NCBI GenBank assembly: GCA_900772565.1
Contig: CAAHET010000161.1
Coordinates: 1 to 5,319, forward strand
Source: an uncultured Faecalibacterium sp.
Lineage (GTDB): Bacteria > Bacillota > Clostridia > Oscillospirales > Ruminococcaceae
Reading direction: 5' to 3'
DNA: 5,319 nucleotides
The notes below the pieces were generated by a model. The model was not told the origin of the DNA, searched no databases, and saw only the letters and a list, made by a program, of their open reading frames with translations. Both the position numbers and the translations under genes were made by a program. Shown here piece by piece: positions 1 to 5,030 of this stretch (its first letter is position 1; each line of letters opens with the position of its first letter).

Positions 1-284
1 CAGACTTCCTTCATGGAGTAGCCCTCATAGAAATGGAAGCGGCCTTCCATGGCGTAGACTTCCGTGTTCCCCAGCCTGCCCGCCAGCAGCGCACCCTTGT
101 GCCCTGCCACGGTGGACACCGGGAAGTTGGGGATATCCTGATAGGACAGTTCTTCCGTGTCCGTAAAGTCCGCGGTCAGATTCCCAAGGCCGGAGCCCAG
201 CACCACCGCGATCTTCGGGCGCTTGGTCATATGCGCCTTGATATATTCTGCACTTTCCAGTGCCTTTTCGTAAAGATGTTCCAT
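1..284 (-). CDS. punA: Purine nucleoside phosphorylase, family 2 (trimeric type), 5' part only
   Basis: The first 94 codons are present; the rest lies beyond the left edge. The family cleaves purine (deoxy)nucleosides with phosphate to free base and (deoxy)ribose-1-phosphate in cytosolic purine salvage. The translation shows the N-terminal phosphate-binding stretch VVLGSGLG (residues 27-34), the PNFPVSTVAGHKG segment (52-64) and GRFHFYEGY (81-89). By comparison with human PNP, S31, H62, R82, H84 and Y86 match S33, H64, R84, H86 and Y88, so the phosphate and ribose contacts in this part are intact. The ATG at 284 is chosen because AAGGAG lies just upstream (complement of 293-298). The gene has its own promoter and follows the terminator of the upstream glycohydrolase gene, so it appears to be transcribed separately. 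The family call is secure. The symbol is by analogy, and substrate preference (guanosine/inosine versus others) cannot be read from this fragment. Confidence 0.93.
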   Translation of the reverse strand, partial: MEHLYEKALESAEYIKAHMTKRPKIAVVLGSGLGNLTADFTDTEELSYQDIPNFPVSTVAGHKGALLAGRLGNTEVYAMEGRFHFYEGYSMKEV

Positions 285-309
285 TCTATGCTCTCCTTTT
301 TGCCACAAT

Positions 310-347
310 AAATCCGATACACTCTTTGGGTTCAGTATATCGGATTT
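310..347. repeat. 38-bp inverted repeat over the -10 and start site: operator-like
   Basis: Perfect 10-bp arms AAATCCGATA (310-319) and TATCGGATTT (338-347) enclose 18 nt. Inside them, after one mismatch, ACT (321-323) and AGT (334-336) also pair. The repeat covers the end of the promoter spacer, the whole -10 and the predicted start site, where a repressor dimer would block transcription. The AAATCCGA core recalls the Bacillus PurR box, but the usual CGAA is CGAT here and the spacing is shorter, so I do not assign a regulator. On the plus strand five Ts (345-349) overlap the end of the right arm. It could therefore act as an AT-rich terminator in that direction, although no plus-strand gene lies upstream. 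Confidence 0.55.
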
Positions 348-362
348 TTCAGGCCGATGCAA
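334..362 (-). promoter_or_regulatory. Sigma-70-type promoter of the purine nucleoside phosphorylase gene
   Basis: Read on the minus strand there is TTGCAT (357-362), a 17-nt spacer and TATACT (334-339). The -10 matches the consensus at five of six bases and the spacer length is ideal. Transcription should begin near 327, giving a leader of about 43 nt before the ATG at 284. The promoter lies just beyond the terminator of the preceding gene, where one would be needed. Confidence 0.65.
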
Positions 363-385
363 GACGCCCTCCGTCGAGTCCTATT

Positions 386-438
386 AAAAAACAAGGAGCA
401 GGGACTTCACACCACGAGTGTGTTGTATCTGCTCCTTG
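386..438 (-). terminator. Rho-independent terminator after the ADP-ribosylglycohydrolase gene
   Basis: On the minus strand, CAAGGAGCAG (complement of 429-438) pairs perfectly with CTGCTCCTTG (complement of 392-401), followed by six Ts (complement of 386-391). A second hairpin inside the loop, CACAC (408-412) with GTGTG (418-422), would stabilise it. It begins 15 nt after the stop codon at 453 and separates that gene from the downstream phosphorylase gene. Confidence 0.88.
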
Positions 439-452
439 GTTCTCCGAATGTC

Positions 453-1253
453 TTATCTCTGGCCGATGTTCCACCGAAACAGCTCATATCCTTCCCGGAT
501 ATCCTCCGGCAGACGTTTCAAAGTCTCGTCCCGCAGTTCCTGCGGCATCCCGTAAAAAGCTTCGGCAATGCCGCCGGTGATGCAGGCAAGGGTGTCGCTG
601 TCGCCGCCGAGGGAGACCGCATTGCGAAGTGCATCCTCAAAACTGACGCTTTCCAGAAAAGCAATGATGGCTTCCGGCACCGTTTCCTGACAAGTTTCCA
701 CATGATGATAAGTCGGCCGAATTTCATCGCAGGTACGGTTCAGGTCATAACCGAAGGTCTGCTCCACATACCGCTTGATCTCCGGCTTGCTGTGACCGGT
801 ACGGGCCAGAAAAATCGCTGCCGCCGTGGCCTGCGCGCCTTTGATGCCCTCCGGGTGGTTGTGGGTGACTTCGGCGGTCACTTTTGCCATTTCCAATGTT
901 TTGTCCAGCGTATCGAACAGCCAGCCCGCTGCTGACGCCCGCATAGCCGAGCCGTTGCCGAAACTACCATAGGGCTTCGGATTTTCTGCGTGCAGCCACC
1001 GGCGGAACATCCCGCCGTAACCGGCGTGGGGATATGCCCTGCCCCAGCACTGTATTTCATGCCGCACTGCACAAAATGTTCTCTCCGGGATGCCTTTACC
1101 TGCAATCAATCCCCGTGCCACCGCAACGGTCATGACCGTATCATCGGTAAAGTGCGACTTCTCGCTCAGCAACGGGAAATCCTTGTGCTTGTAATTGTTG
1201 TGGTCAAATTCATAGGGACTGCCCACGATGTCACCCAAGATTGCTCCTAACAT
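453..1253 (-). CDS. ADP-ribosylglycohydrolase (DraG/ARH family)
   Basis: This 266-residue protein has the size and motifs of DraG/ARH hydrolases, which use two metal ions to remove ADP-ribose from proteins or small acceptors in the cytosol. Visible motifs are LGDIVGSPYEF (6-16), the metal site FTDDT (35-39), GSFGNGSAMR (96-105), VTHNHPEGIKGAQATA (129-144) and the second metal site SLGGDSDT (214-221). All the expected acidic and Ser/Thr ligands are present, so it should be active. The frame is open for 31 more codons upstream, but ATG 1253 is preferred: GGAGGG stands six bases before it, and the family begins with this hydrophobic strand. It lies 89 nt downstream of the macro-domain gene on the same strand, and a strong terminator follows. 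The target bond (Arg-, Ser- or nucleic-acid-linked ADP-ribose) cannot be told from sequence alone. Confidence 0.93.
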   Translation of the reverse strand: MLGAILGDIVGSPYEFDHNNYKHKDFPLLSEKSHFTDDTVMTVAVARGLIAGKGIPERTFCAVRHEIQCWGRAYPHAGYGGMFRRWLHAENPKPYGSFGNGSAMRASAAGWLFDTLDKTLEMAKVTAEVTHNHPEGIKGAQATAAAIFLARTGHSKPEIKRYVEQTFGYDLNRTCDEIRPTYHHVETCQETVPEAIIAFLESVSFEDALRNAVSLGGDSDTLACITGGIAEAFYGMPQELRDETLKRLPEDIREGYELFRWNIGQR

Positions 1254-1267
1254 AAAATACCCTCCGT

Positions 1268-1308
1268 TTTGTGGTGTATCACTTTCGTTGGCAAAAGGAT
1301 ACCACAAA
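1268..1308 (-). repeat. Hairpin just before the ribosome site of the glycohydrolase gene
   Basis: In the 89-nt gap between the macro-domain and glycohydrolase genes, TTTGTGG(TG)TATC (1268-1280) pairs with GATACCACAAA (1298-1308), leaving a 2-nt bulge and a 17-nt loop. There is no following T-tract in the minus direction, so it does not look like a terminator. It ends two bases from the GGAGGG ribosome site (complement of 1260-1265). A role in RNA processing, translation control or protein binding is possible. I found no well-spaced promoter in the gap, so read-through from the macro gene is the simplest expression model. Confidence 0.5.
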
Positions 1309-1342
1309 CCGGGGGGCAAAAGGTCAACAGGCAGGCGACAAA

Positions 1343-2377
1343 TCACGCACCCAGCTGTTCCTGATCGTATTCAAACAGCAGCGTATTGACCTGATTGATG
1401 TTATAGATTTTGTGTTCCAGACAATACCGCACGATCCAGTCCCGCTTGGAGCCATCCGAAAAGGCATAGCCCGCGCTCTTGAGCAGGTCGATGGTCTCAT
1501 CTTCGGACAGGTGCAGCCCCACCGCAAAGGCCAGCACCGTTTTCTTTTTGGGGTTGTAGTCGCGATTGCACTGAATTTTGGAGAAATGCTGCCGGGAGAT
1601 GTTGGACTGCTTGTACACGGTGGAGTCTTTCAACCCCCGCTCGTCAATGAGCCGCAGCAGACGAGTGGTGAAGCTCTCACCGAGATTATCCATCAGGCTT
1701 TCCAGACTGCGGGCCGCCATGGAGGCGGCCGGTGGAGGCGGTGCAGCAGCCGTTTCCAACATCGGTGCGGCTTCTTCCAGCCGCCACCGCTGACGCTCTG
1801 CGGATTCTCTGCGCCGACGGCCAGGCCCATAGCTTTCATCGTTCTGGGCTACATAGTGGTCGTCAATGTACTCCTCCACCGAGGCGAACAGCTTCCGGCT
1901 CACGGCCAGCGAGTGCCGGTCGTAGAGCACCAGATACACGGTCAGGTCGTGCTCCATGACGTACTGCGTAATGGTATCCACCGCAATGCGGAAAGCCTGT
2001 TCCTTGGGGTAGCCATAGTTCCCGCTGGACAGCAGCGGAAAGGCCACGCTCTCGCAGTGGTACTCTGCGGCTAATTTCAGTGCAGAGTGGTAGGCACCGG
2101 CTAATTGTTCAGCTTCGCCGAACCCGCCGCCGTGCCACGCCGGGCAGACTGCATGGAAAACGTACTTTGCCGACAGCCCGAATGCCGGGGTACACACGGC
2201 TCTACCCAAATCGCAGCGGCCGATGGCTTCACAGGCGGCGGTCAGCTCCTGCTCCCCTGCCGCCTGATAGATGGCGCGGCTGGTGCCGCTGCCCTGCAAA
2301 AGGTTCCGGTTGGCCGGGTTGACAATGGCATCCGCCGCCACCTTGGTGATGTCATTGCGGATCATCAGAAACGGCAT
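1343..2377 (-). CDS. Macro domain protein with C-terminal XRE-like helix-turn-helix region
   Basis: 344 residues in three parts. Residues 1-165 are a macro domain, a fold that binds or hydrolyses ADP-ribose and its derivatives: RNDIT (7-11), DAIVNPAN (16-23), the loop QGSGTSRAIYQAAG (28-41) and the phosphate loop FPLLSSGNYGYP (113-124). The usual GGGVDxAI glycine loop is altered to GSGTSRAI, so ligand or catalysis may differ from MacroD enzymes. Residues 179-224 are a probably disordered linker with a basic run (GPGRRRRE) and four prolines. Residues 236-303 resemble a Cro/C1 helix-turn-helix (STVYKQSNISRQHFSKIQ, then an LSEDETIDLLKSAGY helix), followed by a C-terminal helix region to 344. ATG 2377 has GGGAGGA six bases upstream. 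The gene is divergent from the DUF5131 gene and precedes the ADP-ribosylglycohydrolase. The macro assignment is firm. DNA binding is inferred from a helix pattern and could instead be a protein- or RNA-binding role. Confidence 0.88.
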   Translation of the reverse strand: MPFLMIRNDITKVAADAIVNPANRNLLQGSGTSRAIYQAAGEQELTAACEAIGRCDLGRAVCTPAFGLSAKYVFHAVCPAWHGGGFGEAEQLAGAYHSALKLAAEYHCESVAFPLLSSGNYGYPKEQAFRIAVDTITQYVMEHDLTVYLVLYDRHSLAVSRKLFASVEEYIDDHYVAQNDESYGPGRRRRESAERQRWRLEEAAPMLETAAAPPPPAASMAARSLESLMDNLGESFTTRLLRLIDERGLKDSTVYKQSNISRQHFSKIQCNRDYNPKKKTVLAFAVGLHLSEDETIDLLKSAGYAFSDGSKRDWIVRYCLEHKIYNINQVNTLLFEYDQEQLGA

Positions 2378-2406
2378 GGTAGTTCCTCCCTCACATGGTT
2401 TTCTTC

Positions 2407-2435
2407 ATCCTATCACATCCGATGGGGCGGCGCAA
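2407..2435 (-). promoter_or_regulatory. Candidate promoter of the macro-domain gene
   Basis: On the minus strand TTGCGC (2430-2435), a 17-nt spacer and TAGGAT (2407-2412) lie about 30 nt upstream of the ATG at 2377. The spacing is ideal but both boxes are only moderate matches. It overlaps none of the plus-strand promoter boxes, although the two promoters are back to back within 70 bp and could be co-regulated. Confidence 0.4.
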
Positions 2436-2444
2436 GGGGTGCTC

Positions 2445-2473
2445 TTGTTTCCGGCCCGCGCAGCTATTATAAT
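2445..2473 (+). promoter_or_regulatory. Strong promoter of the DUF5131 gene
   Basis: TTGTTT (2445-2450), a 17-nt spacer and a perfect TATAAT (2468-2473). Transcription should start near 2480, only 12 nt before GTG 2492 and 21 nt before CTG 2501. The AT-rich -10 stands out against the GC-rich surroundings. It rules out the long open frame upstream, which overlaps the macro gene, as part of this protein. Confidence 0.72.
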
Positions 2474-2486
2474 AATAGGTACCGAA

Positions 2487-2503
2487 AGAAGGTGAGCTTC
2501 CTG
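2487..2503 (+). promoter_or_regulatory. Ribosome site pointing to a possible CTG start for the DUF5131 gene
   Basis: AGAAGGTGA (2487-2495) matches AGGAGGTGA, the ideal complement of the 16S rRNA end, at eight of nine bases. It overlaps GTG 2492, so it cannot serve that codon. It stands five bases before CTG 2501, a normal spacing. The protein would then begin three residues later, directly at the conserved HDIWNP segment. Confidence 0.4.
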
Positions 2504-3373
2504 CACGACATCTGGAATCCATGGCACGGCTGCGTCAAGTGCAGCGAGGGCTGCCAGAACTGCTACATGTATTTTCTCGACCGGATGCGGGACCAGAACG
2601 GAGCCGAGATCTACAAAACGAAAAGCGGCTTTTCCTATCCGCTCCAGAAAGACCGCACCGGACACTACAAAATCCAGAGTGGTGAGCAGATCCGGGTCTG
2701 CATGACCTCGGATTTCTTCTTGGAAGAAGCCGACCCGTGGCGGGCTGATGTGTGGAACATCATGCGCCAGCGCAGCGATGTGGTGTTTTTTCTGCTCACC
2801 AAACGACCGCAGCGGGTACGGGAGTGCCTGCCGCCGGACTGGGGCAGCGGTTGGGACAACATCTTTTTCAACGTCACCTGTGAAAATCAGCGCCGCGCCG
2901 ATGAGCGCATCCCCATTCTGTTTGACCTGCCCTTCAAGCACAAGGGCATCATGTGCGCGCCCTTCATCGGGCCGGTGAGTATCCGGCAGTACCTTTCCGC
3001 CGGGCAAATCGAGCAGGTCATCTGCGGCGGCGAAAACTATGATGGTGCCCGCCCCTGCAACTTTGATTGGGTCAAATCGCTCCGTCAGGAATGCGTGGAT
3101 TCCAACGTAACATTCTGCTTTATCGAGACCGGCACTGTGTTCATCAAGGACGGCAAGCGCTACCACCTGCCCAGCAAGCAACTGCAAAGCCGGATGGCTT
3201 ATAAATCCGGTATGAACTTTCAGGGAAGGCCCATCCGTTTTGACCTCGTGGACGACTGGGGTTATCCCATCCCGCAGGAAGATCTCTATGTGCCGCATTT
3301 TCGCACAAACTGCGAGACCTGCGGCAGCAAGTTGATCTGCAACGGCTGCAGCGATTGCGGAAAATGTTTATAA
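2492..3373 (+). CDS. DUF5131 family protein (phage Gp37/Gp68-like), radical-SAM-like cysteine motif
   Basis: 293 residues from GTG 2492. Family features are IWNPWHGC (7-14), GCQNCY (20-25), the SDFF segment (73-76), FLLTKRPQRV (100-109), NVTCENQ (127-133), CAPFIGPV (155-162), GGENYDGARPCNFDWVKSLRQEC (179-201) and FIETG (210-214). Biochemical function is unknown to me. The fold is thought to resemble radical SAM/TIM-barrel enzymes, and here C17, C21 and C24 form an exact CxxxCxxC, the pattern that holds a 4Fe-4S cluster. C14 gives the more usual family spacing. The tail has six cysteines (274, 277, 283, 286, 289, 292), suggesting a zinc ribbon or second metal site. Start choice: GTG 2492 has no good ribosome site. 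AGAAGGTGA (2487-2495) suits CTG 2501, five bases on, which would begin the protein at HDIWNPWHGC. A terminator follows. It is divergent from the macro gene and may share its regulation. Confidence 0.85.
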   Translation: MSFLHDIWNPWHGCVKCSEGCQNCYMYFLDRMRDQNGAEIYKTKSGFSYPLQKDRTGHYKIQSGEQIRVCMTSDFFLEEADPWRADVWNIMRQRSDVVFFLLTKRPQRVRECLPPDWGSGWDNIFFNVTCENQRRADERIPILFDLPFKHKGIMCAPFIGPVSIRQYLSAGQIEQVICGGENYDGARPCNFDWVKSLRQECVDSNVTFCFIETGTVFIKDGKRYHLPSKQLQSRMAYKSGMNFQGRPIRFDLVDDWGYPIPQEDLYVPHFRTNCETCGSKLICNGCSDCGKCL

Positions 3374-3445
3374 AAATGCAGCAGATAACAGATACTCTGG
3401 CCATATGGATGAAGCGAGCTTCCTGAAAATTAAAACTACAAGAAT

Positions 3446-3495
3446 GTCCCGACCATTTTCCTGCAAATCACAGGAGAATGGCCGGGACTTTCTTT
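3446..3495 (+). terminator. Long rho-independent terminator, probably bidirectional
   Basis: Arms of 18 nt (3446-3463 and 3471-3488) around a 7-nt loop. The stem begins GTCCCG/CGGGAC and has one mismatch and one G-U wobble on either strand. TTTCTTT (3489-3495) follows in the plus direction, 72 nt after the DUF5131 stop. In the minus direction the tail is weaker (CATTCTTGTAGTTTT), but the stem begins 27 nt after the stop of the Pth2-like gene. It therefore probably serves both convergent transcripts. The 72 nt between the DUF5131 stop and the stem hold no credible gene. Confidence 0.85.
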
Positions 3496-3515
3496 CGTAT
3501 TCCGTAAATCAGGAA

Positions 3516-3968
3516 TCAATACAAATGAAATTTATGGCTGATCTGATGTGCGATTTCGTCCGGCAGCGGACGGAAACCGATGCAGGTCAGGGTCATGCCT
3601 TCTCCGTTTTCATCAAATTCTTCCGGCTCCAGCTCGGTGTGGCAGGCATCCCGGATAAGGAAGAAGTCATTGTTTTCCACAAGTCCCAGTTCTTCAGCAA
3701 TTGTTTTTGCTTTCAGCAGTTGATTTCGATTCTTGGCCCCACATACGGTCTTGGTAAACGAACCATCGAACCATTCTTCATAGGTTGCTTTCTCCAACAT
3801 GATTTCTGCCCGATAGCCGGTAATTTCGCCATCCTCCTCGATGGGTTCCACGCCCTGTCCCATGCCGATGGGGTCGGTGAGGAATGCCAGCGAAGCGTGG
3901 CAGCACTGCGCCGCCAGCTTACCGGGAGACATCTGCAGATCTTTTCGTGCAATGATGAGTTGACGCAT
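3516..3968 (-). CDS. Peptidyl-tRNA hydrolase, Pth2-type fold
   Basis: 150 residues. Pth2 enzymes release peptides from prematurely dropped peptidyl-tRNA. The start resembles the family signature RxDLxMxxGKxAAQCxHA: RKDLQMSPGKLAAQCCHASLAFL (8-30), with K17, Q21 and H24 in the expected places. Later come an AKNRNQLLKAKTIAEELGL helix (78-96), NNDFFLIRDACHTEL (99-113) and the end TCIGFRPLPDEIAHQI (128-143). The mid-section (31-75) is longer than in archaeal Pth2, and the aspartate after the second half of the fold is present as D107. Bacteria rely on the unrelated Pth1, so this is an extra or divergent enzyme and may act on another substrate. AAGGAG (complement of 3974-3979) precedes ATG 3968. 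The pentapeptide gene stops 12 nt upstream, so the two are co-transcribed. Family confident, exact role uncertain. Confidence 0.82.
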   Translation of the reverse strand: MRQLIIARKDLQMSPGKLAAQCCHASLAFLTDPIGMGQGVEPIEEDGEITGYRAEIMLEKATYEEWFDGSFTKTVCGAKNRNQLLKAKTIAEELGLVENNDFFLIRDACHTELEPEEFDENGEGMTLTCIGFRPLPDEIAHQISHKFHLY

Positions 3969-3980
3969 TTTTTCTCCTTC

Positions 3981-4568
3981 TTATGACAGCTTAATCTTCA
4001 AATCTGCCAGCAGATTCACCGCTTCCGGCAGCGAAAATTTCGCATCCTTCAGGCGGCTGCCCAAAATGTCCACCTTATAACCGGCGGCATCCCGAAAATC
4101 CGCCTTGCGCAGGTCGCACTGATAGAATTCCGTTTCGTGAAGTTCCACGCCCCTGAAATTCGCCAGCTGCATCTCACATTTGGCAAACATAGAGCCGACG
4201 ATCTCGTTGCCGTCCGAAAAGTTGAAGCGGTTGAAGTTCATTTCGGTGAAGGTGTTATATTTCAGGCTGCACCCTTTCAGCGTGTGGATAGGGTCCGGGA
4301 AGGCACCGTTGGACATCAACGGTGCCCACTCGATTTCCTGCAAACGGCAATCTTCAAAATCCAGCGACTGCACCGAAGAATGGGTGCTGCGCAGACCTGA
4401 AATTTCGCACCGCACGAATTTGCACTCGTTCAGCGTGGTATGATCCAGTTCACACTTGGTAAAGATGCAATCCACAAATACGCAATCGGTAAAGTCGCAG
4501 TCCTCAAAAGTCTCCTCGGTGAACGACAGGTCAGCAAACCGTTCACCTTCACAATAACGCTCTGTCAT
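3981..4568 (-). CDS. Cysteine-rich pentapeptide-repeat protein
   Basis: 195 residues. Five-residue repeats with Phe or Leu at the centre run from about residue 11 to 59 (F21, F26, F31, F36, L41, L46, F51, I56), resume at 69-79 and again at 110-160 (LANFR, LHETEFYQC, LRKADFRDA). Such repeats coil into a right-handed quadrilateral beta-helix. Cysteine fills the inward-facing small-residue position at 24, 29, 34, 39, 49 and 54, exactly five apart, and 11 cysteines occur in all. The break at 80-100 (WAPLMSNGAFPDPIH) may be a loop, as in Qnr proteins. Members such as Qnr and MfpA mimic DNA and bind gyrase, but most are uncharacterised and nothing here proves such a role. No signal peptide or membrane segment is seen. 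AGGAG precedes ATG 4568. The gene lies 12 nt from each neighbour and so sits in the middle of an operon. Confidence 0.9.
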   Translation of the reverse strand: MTERYCEGERFADLSFTEETFEDCDFTDCVFVDCIFTKCELDHTTLNECKFVRCEISGLRSTHSSVQSLDFEDCRLQEIEWAPLMSNGAFPDPIHTLKGCSLKYNTFTEMNFNRFNFSDGNEIVGSMFAKCEMQLANFRGVELHETEFYQCDLRKADFRDAAGYKVDILGSRLKDAKFSLPEAVNLLADLKIKLS

Positions 4569-4580
4569 AAAATTCTCCTG

Positions 4581-5030
4581 TCAGCGCAGTTCTTCCAGCA
4601 GAGCCGTGCAGCCCTCCAGCACGTCCTGCCAAGTAGCCTCAAAGTCCCCGGTATACCACGGGTCGGCCACATCACCGGGGCGGCGAGTATGGTCCATCAG
4701 CAGAGACACTTTATGCTCCGGGTCGCCGCCCACAAAGCGCGCCATATTGCGCAGGTTGTTGTGATCCATGGCGATCAGATAATCGTAGGTTTCGTAATCC
4801 CGCCGGGTCATCTGCCGGGCGGTTTTACCCTCGCAGGAGATGCCGTGCTCGGCCAGTTTCCGCCGGGCAGGCGGATAGACCGGGTTGCCGATTTCCTCGG
4901 TGCTAGTGGCGGCGGATGCGATTTCAAACCGGTTGGAAAGCCCGGCTTTGTCCACCAGATCTTTCATCACAAACTCGGCCATCGGGCTGCGGCAAATGTT
5001 GCCGTGGCAGATGAAAAGCACTCTCGTCAT
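4581..5030 (-). CDS. Low-molecular-weight protein tyrosine phosphatase
   Basis: 149 residues, the normal length for this family of cytosolic phosphatases, which act through a cysteinyl-phosphate intermediate. The P-loop VLFICHGNICRSPMAE (4-19) contains nucleophile C8 and R14 of the CX5R motif, and S15 follows as usual. The general acid is D123 in DPWYTGDF (123-130). All catalytic parts are present. Bacterial members remove phosphate from tyrosine kinases, arginine-phosphorylated proteins or host targets. No kinase or capsule gene lies nearby to choose between these. Residues 75-95 (TRRDYETYDYLIAMDHNNLRN) match the conserved YDYI/LxMD segment. The ribosome site is modest (AAGGGA, ten bases before ATG 5030). 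The gene starts 57 nt after the HAD gene stop, and no convincing promoter is seen there, so it probably shares that gene's transcript. Confidence 0.95.
   Translation of the reverse strand: MTRVLFICHGNICRSPMAEFVMKDLVDKAGLSNRFEIASAATSTEEIGNPVYPPARRKLAEHGISCEGKTARQMTRRDYETYDYLIAMDHNNLRNMARFVGGDPEHKVSLLMDHTRRPGDVADPWYTGDFEATWQDVLEGCTALLEELR

Noticed and set aside
1254..1346. Upstream 31-codon extension of the glycohydrolase reading frame
   Set aside because: It lacks family similarity, overlaps the macro gene stop by a few bases, and a good ribosome site serves ATG 1253, where the conserved first strand begins.
1271..2074. Plus-strand open frame of 267 codons antisense to the macro gene
   Set aside because: Long antisense frames are common in GC-rich genes. 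The opposite strand encodes a clear macro domain, and this frame has no recognisable domain.
2105..2491. In-frame open extension upstream of the DUF5131 gene, giving a 422-residue protein
   Set aside because: It overlaps the macro gene on the other strand, its composition is Ala/Arg/Pro-rich shadow coding, and a strong promoter with a short leader lies just before 2492.
2405..3298. Minus-strand open frame of 297 codons antisense to the DUF5131 gene
   Set aside because: A shadow of a gene with clear family motifs; the antisense product shows no motif and no ribosome site.
453..3373. A complete DarTG- or DraTG-type system
   Set aside because: No DarT-like or other ADP-ribosyltransferase is encoded in the window, and the macro protein has a helix-turn-helix region rather than the DarG C-terminal domain.
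2492..3373. Prophage remnant, because the DUF5131 family is named after phage Gp37/Gp68
   Set aside because: No other phage gene, attachment site or integrase is seen, and the family is common on bacterial chromosomes.
3405..3986. Plus-strand open frame of 193 codons
   Set aside because: It runs antisense through the Pth2-like gene and across the terminator hairpin, has no ribosome site, and encodes nothing recognisable.
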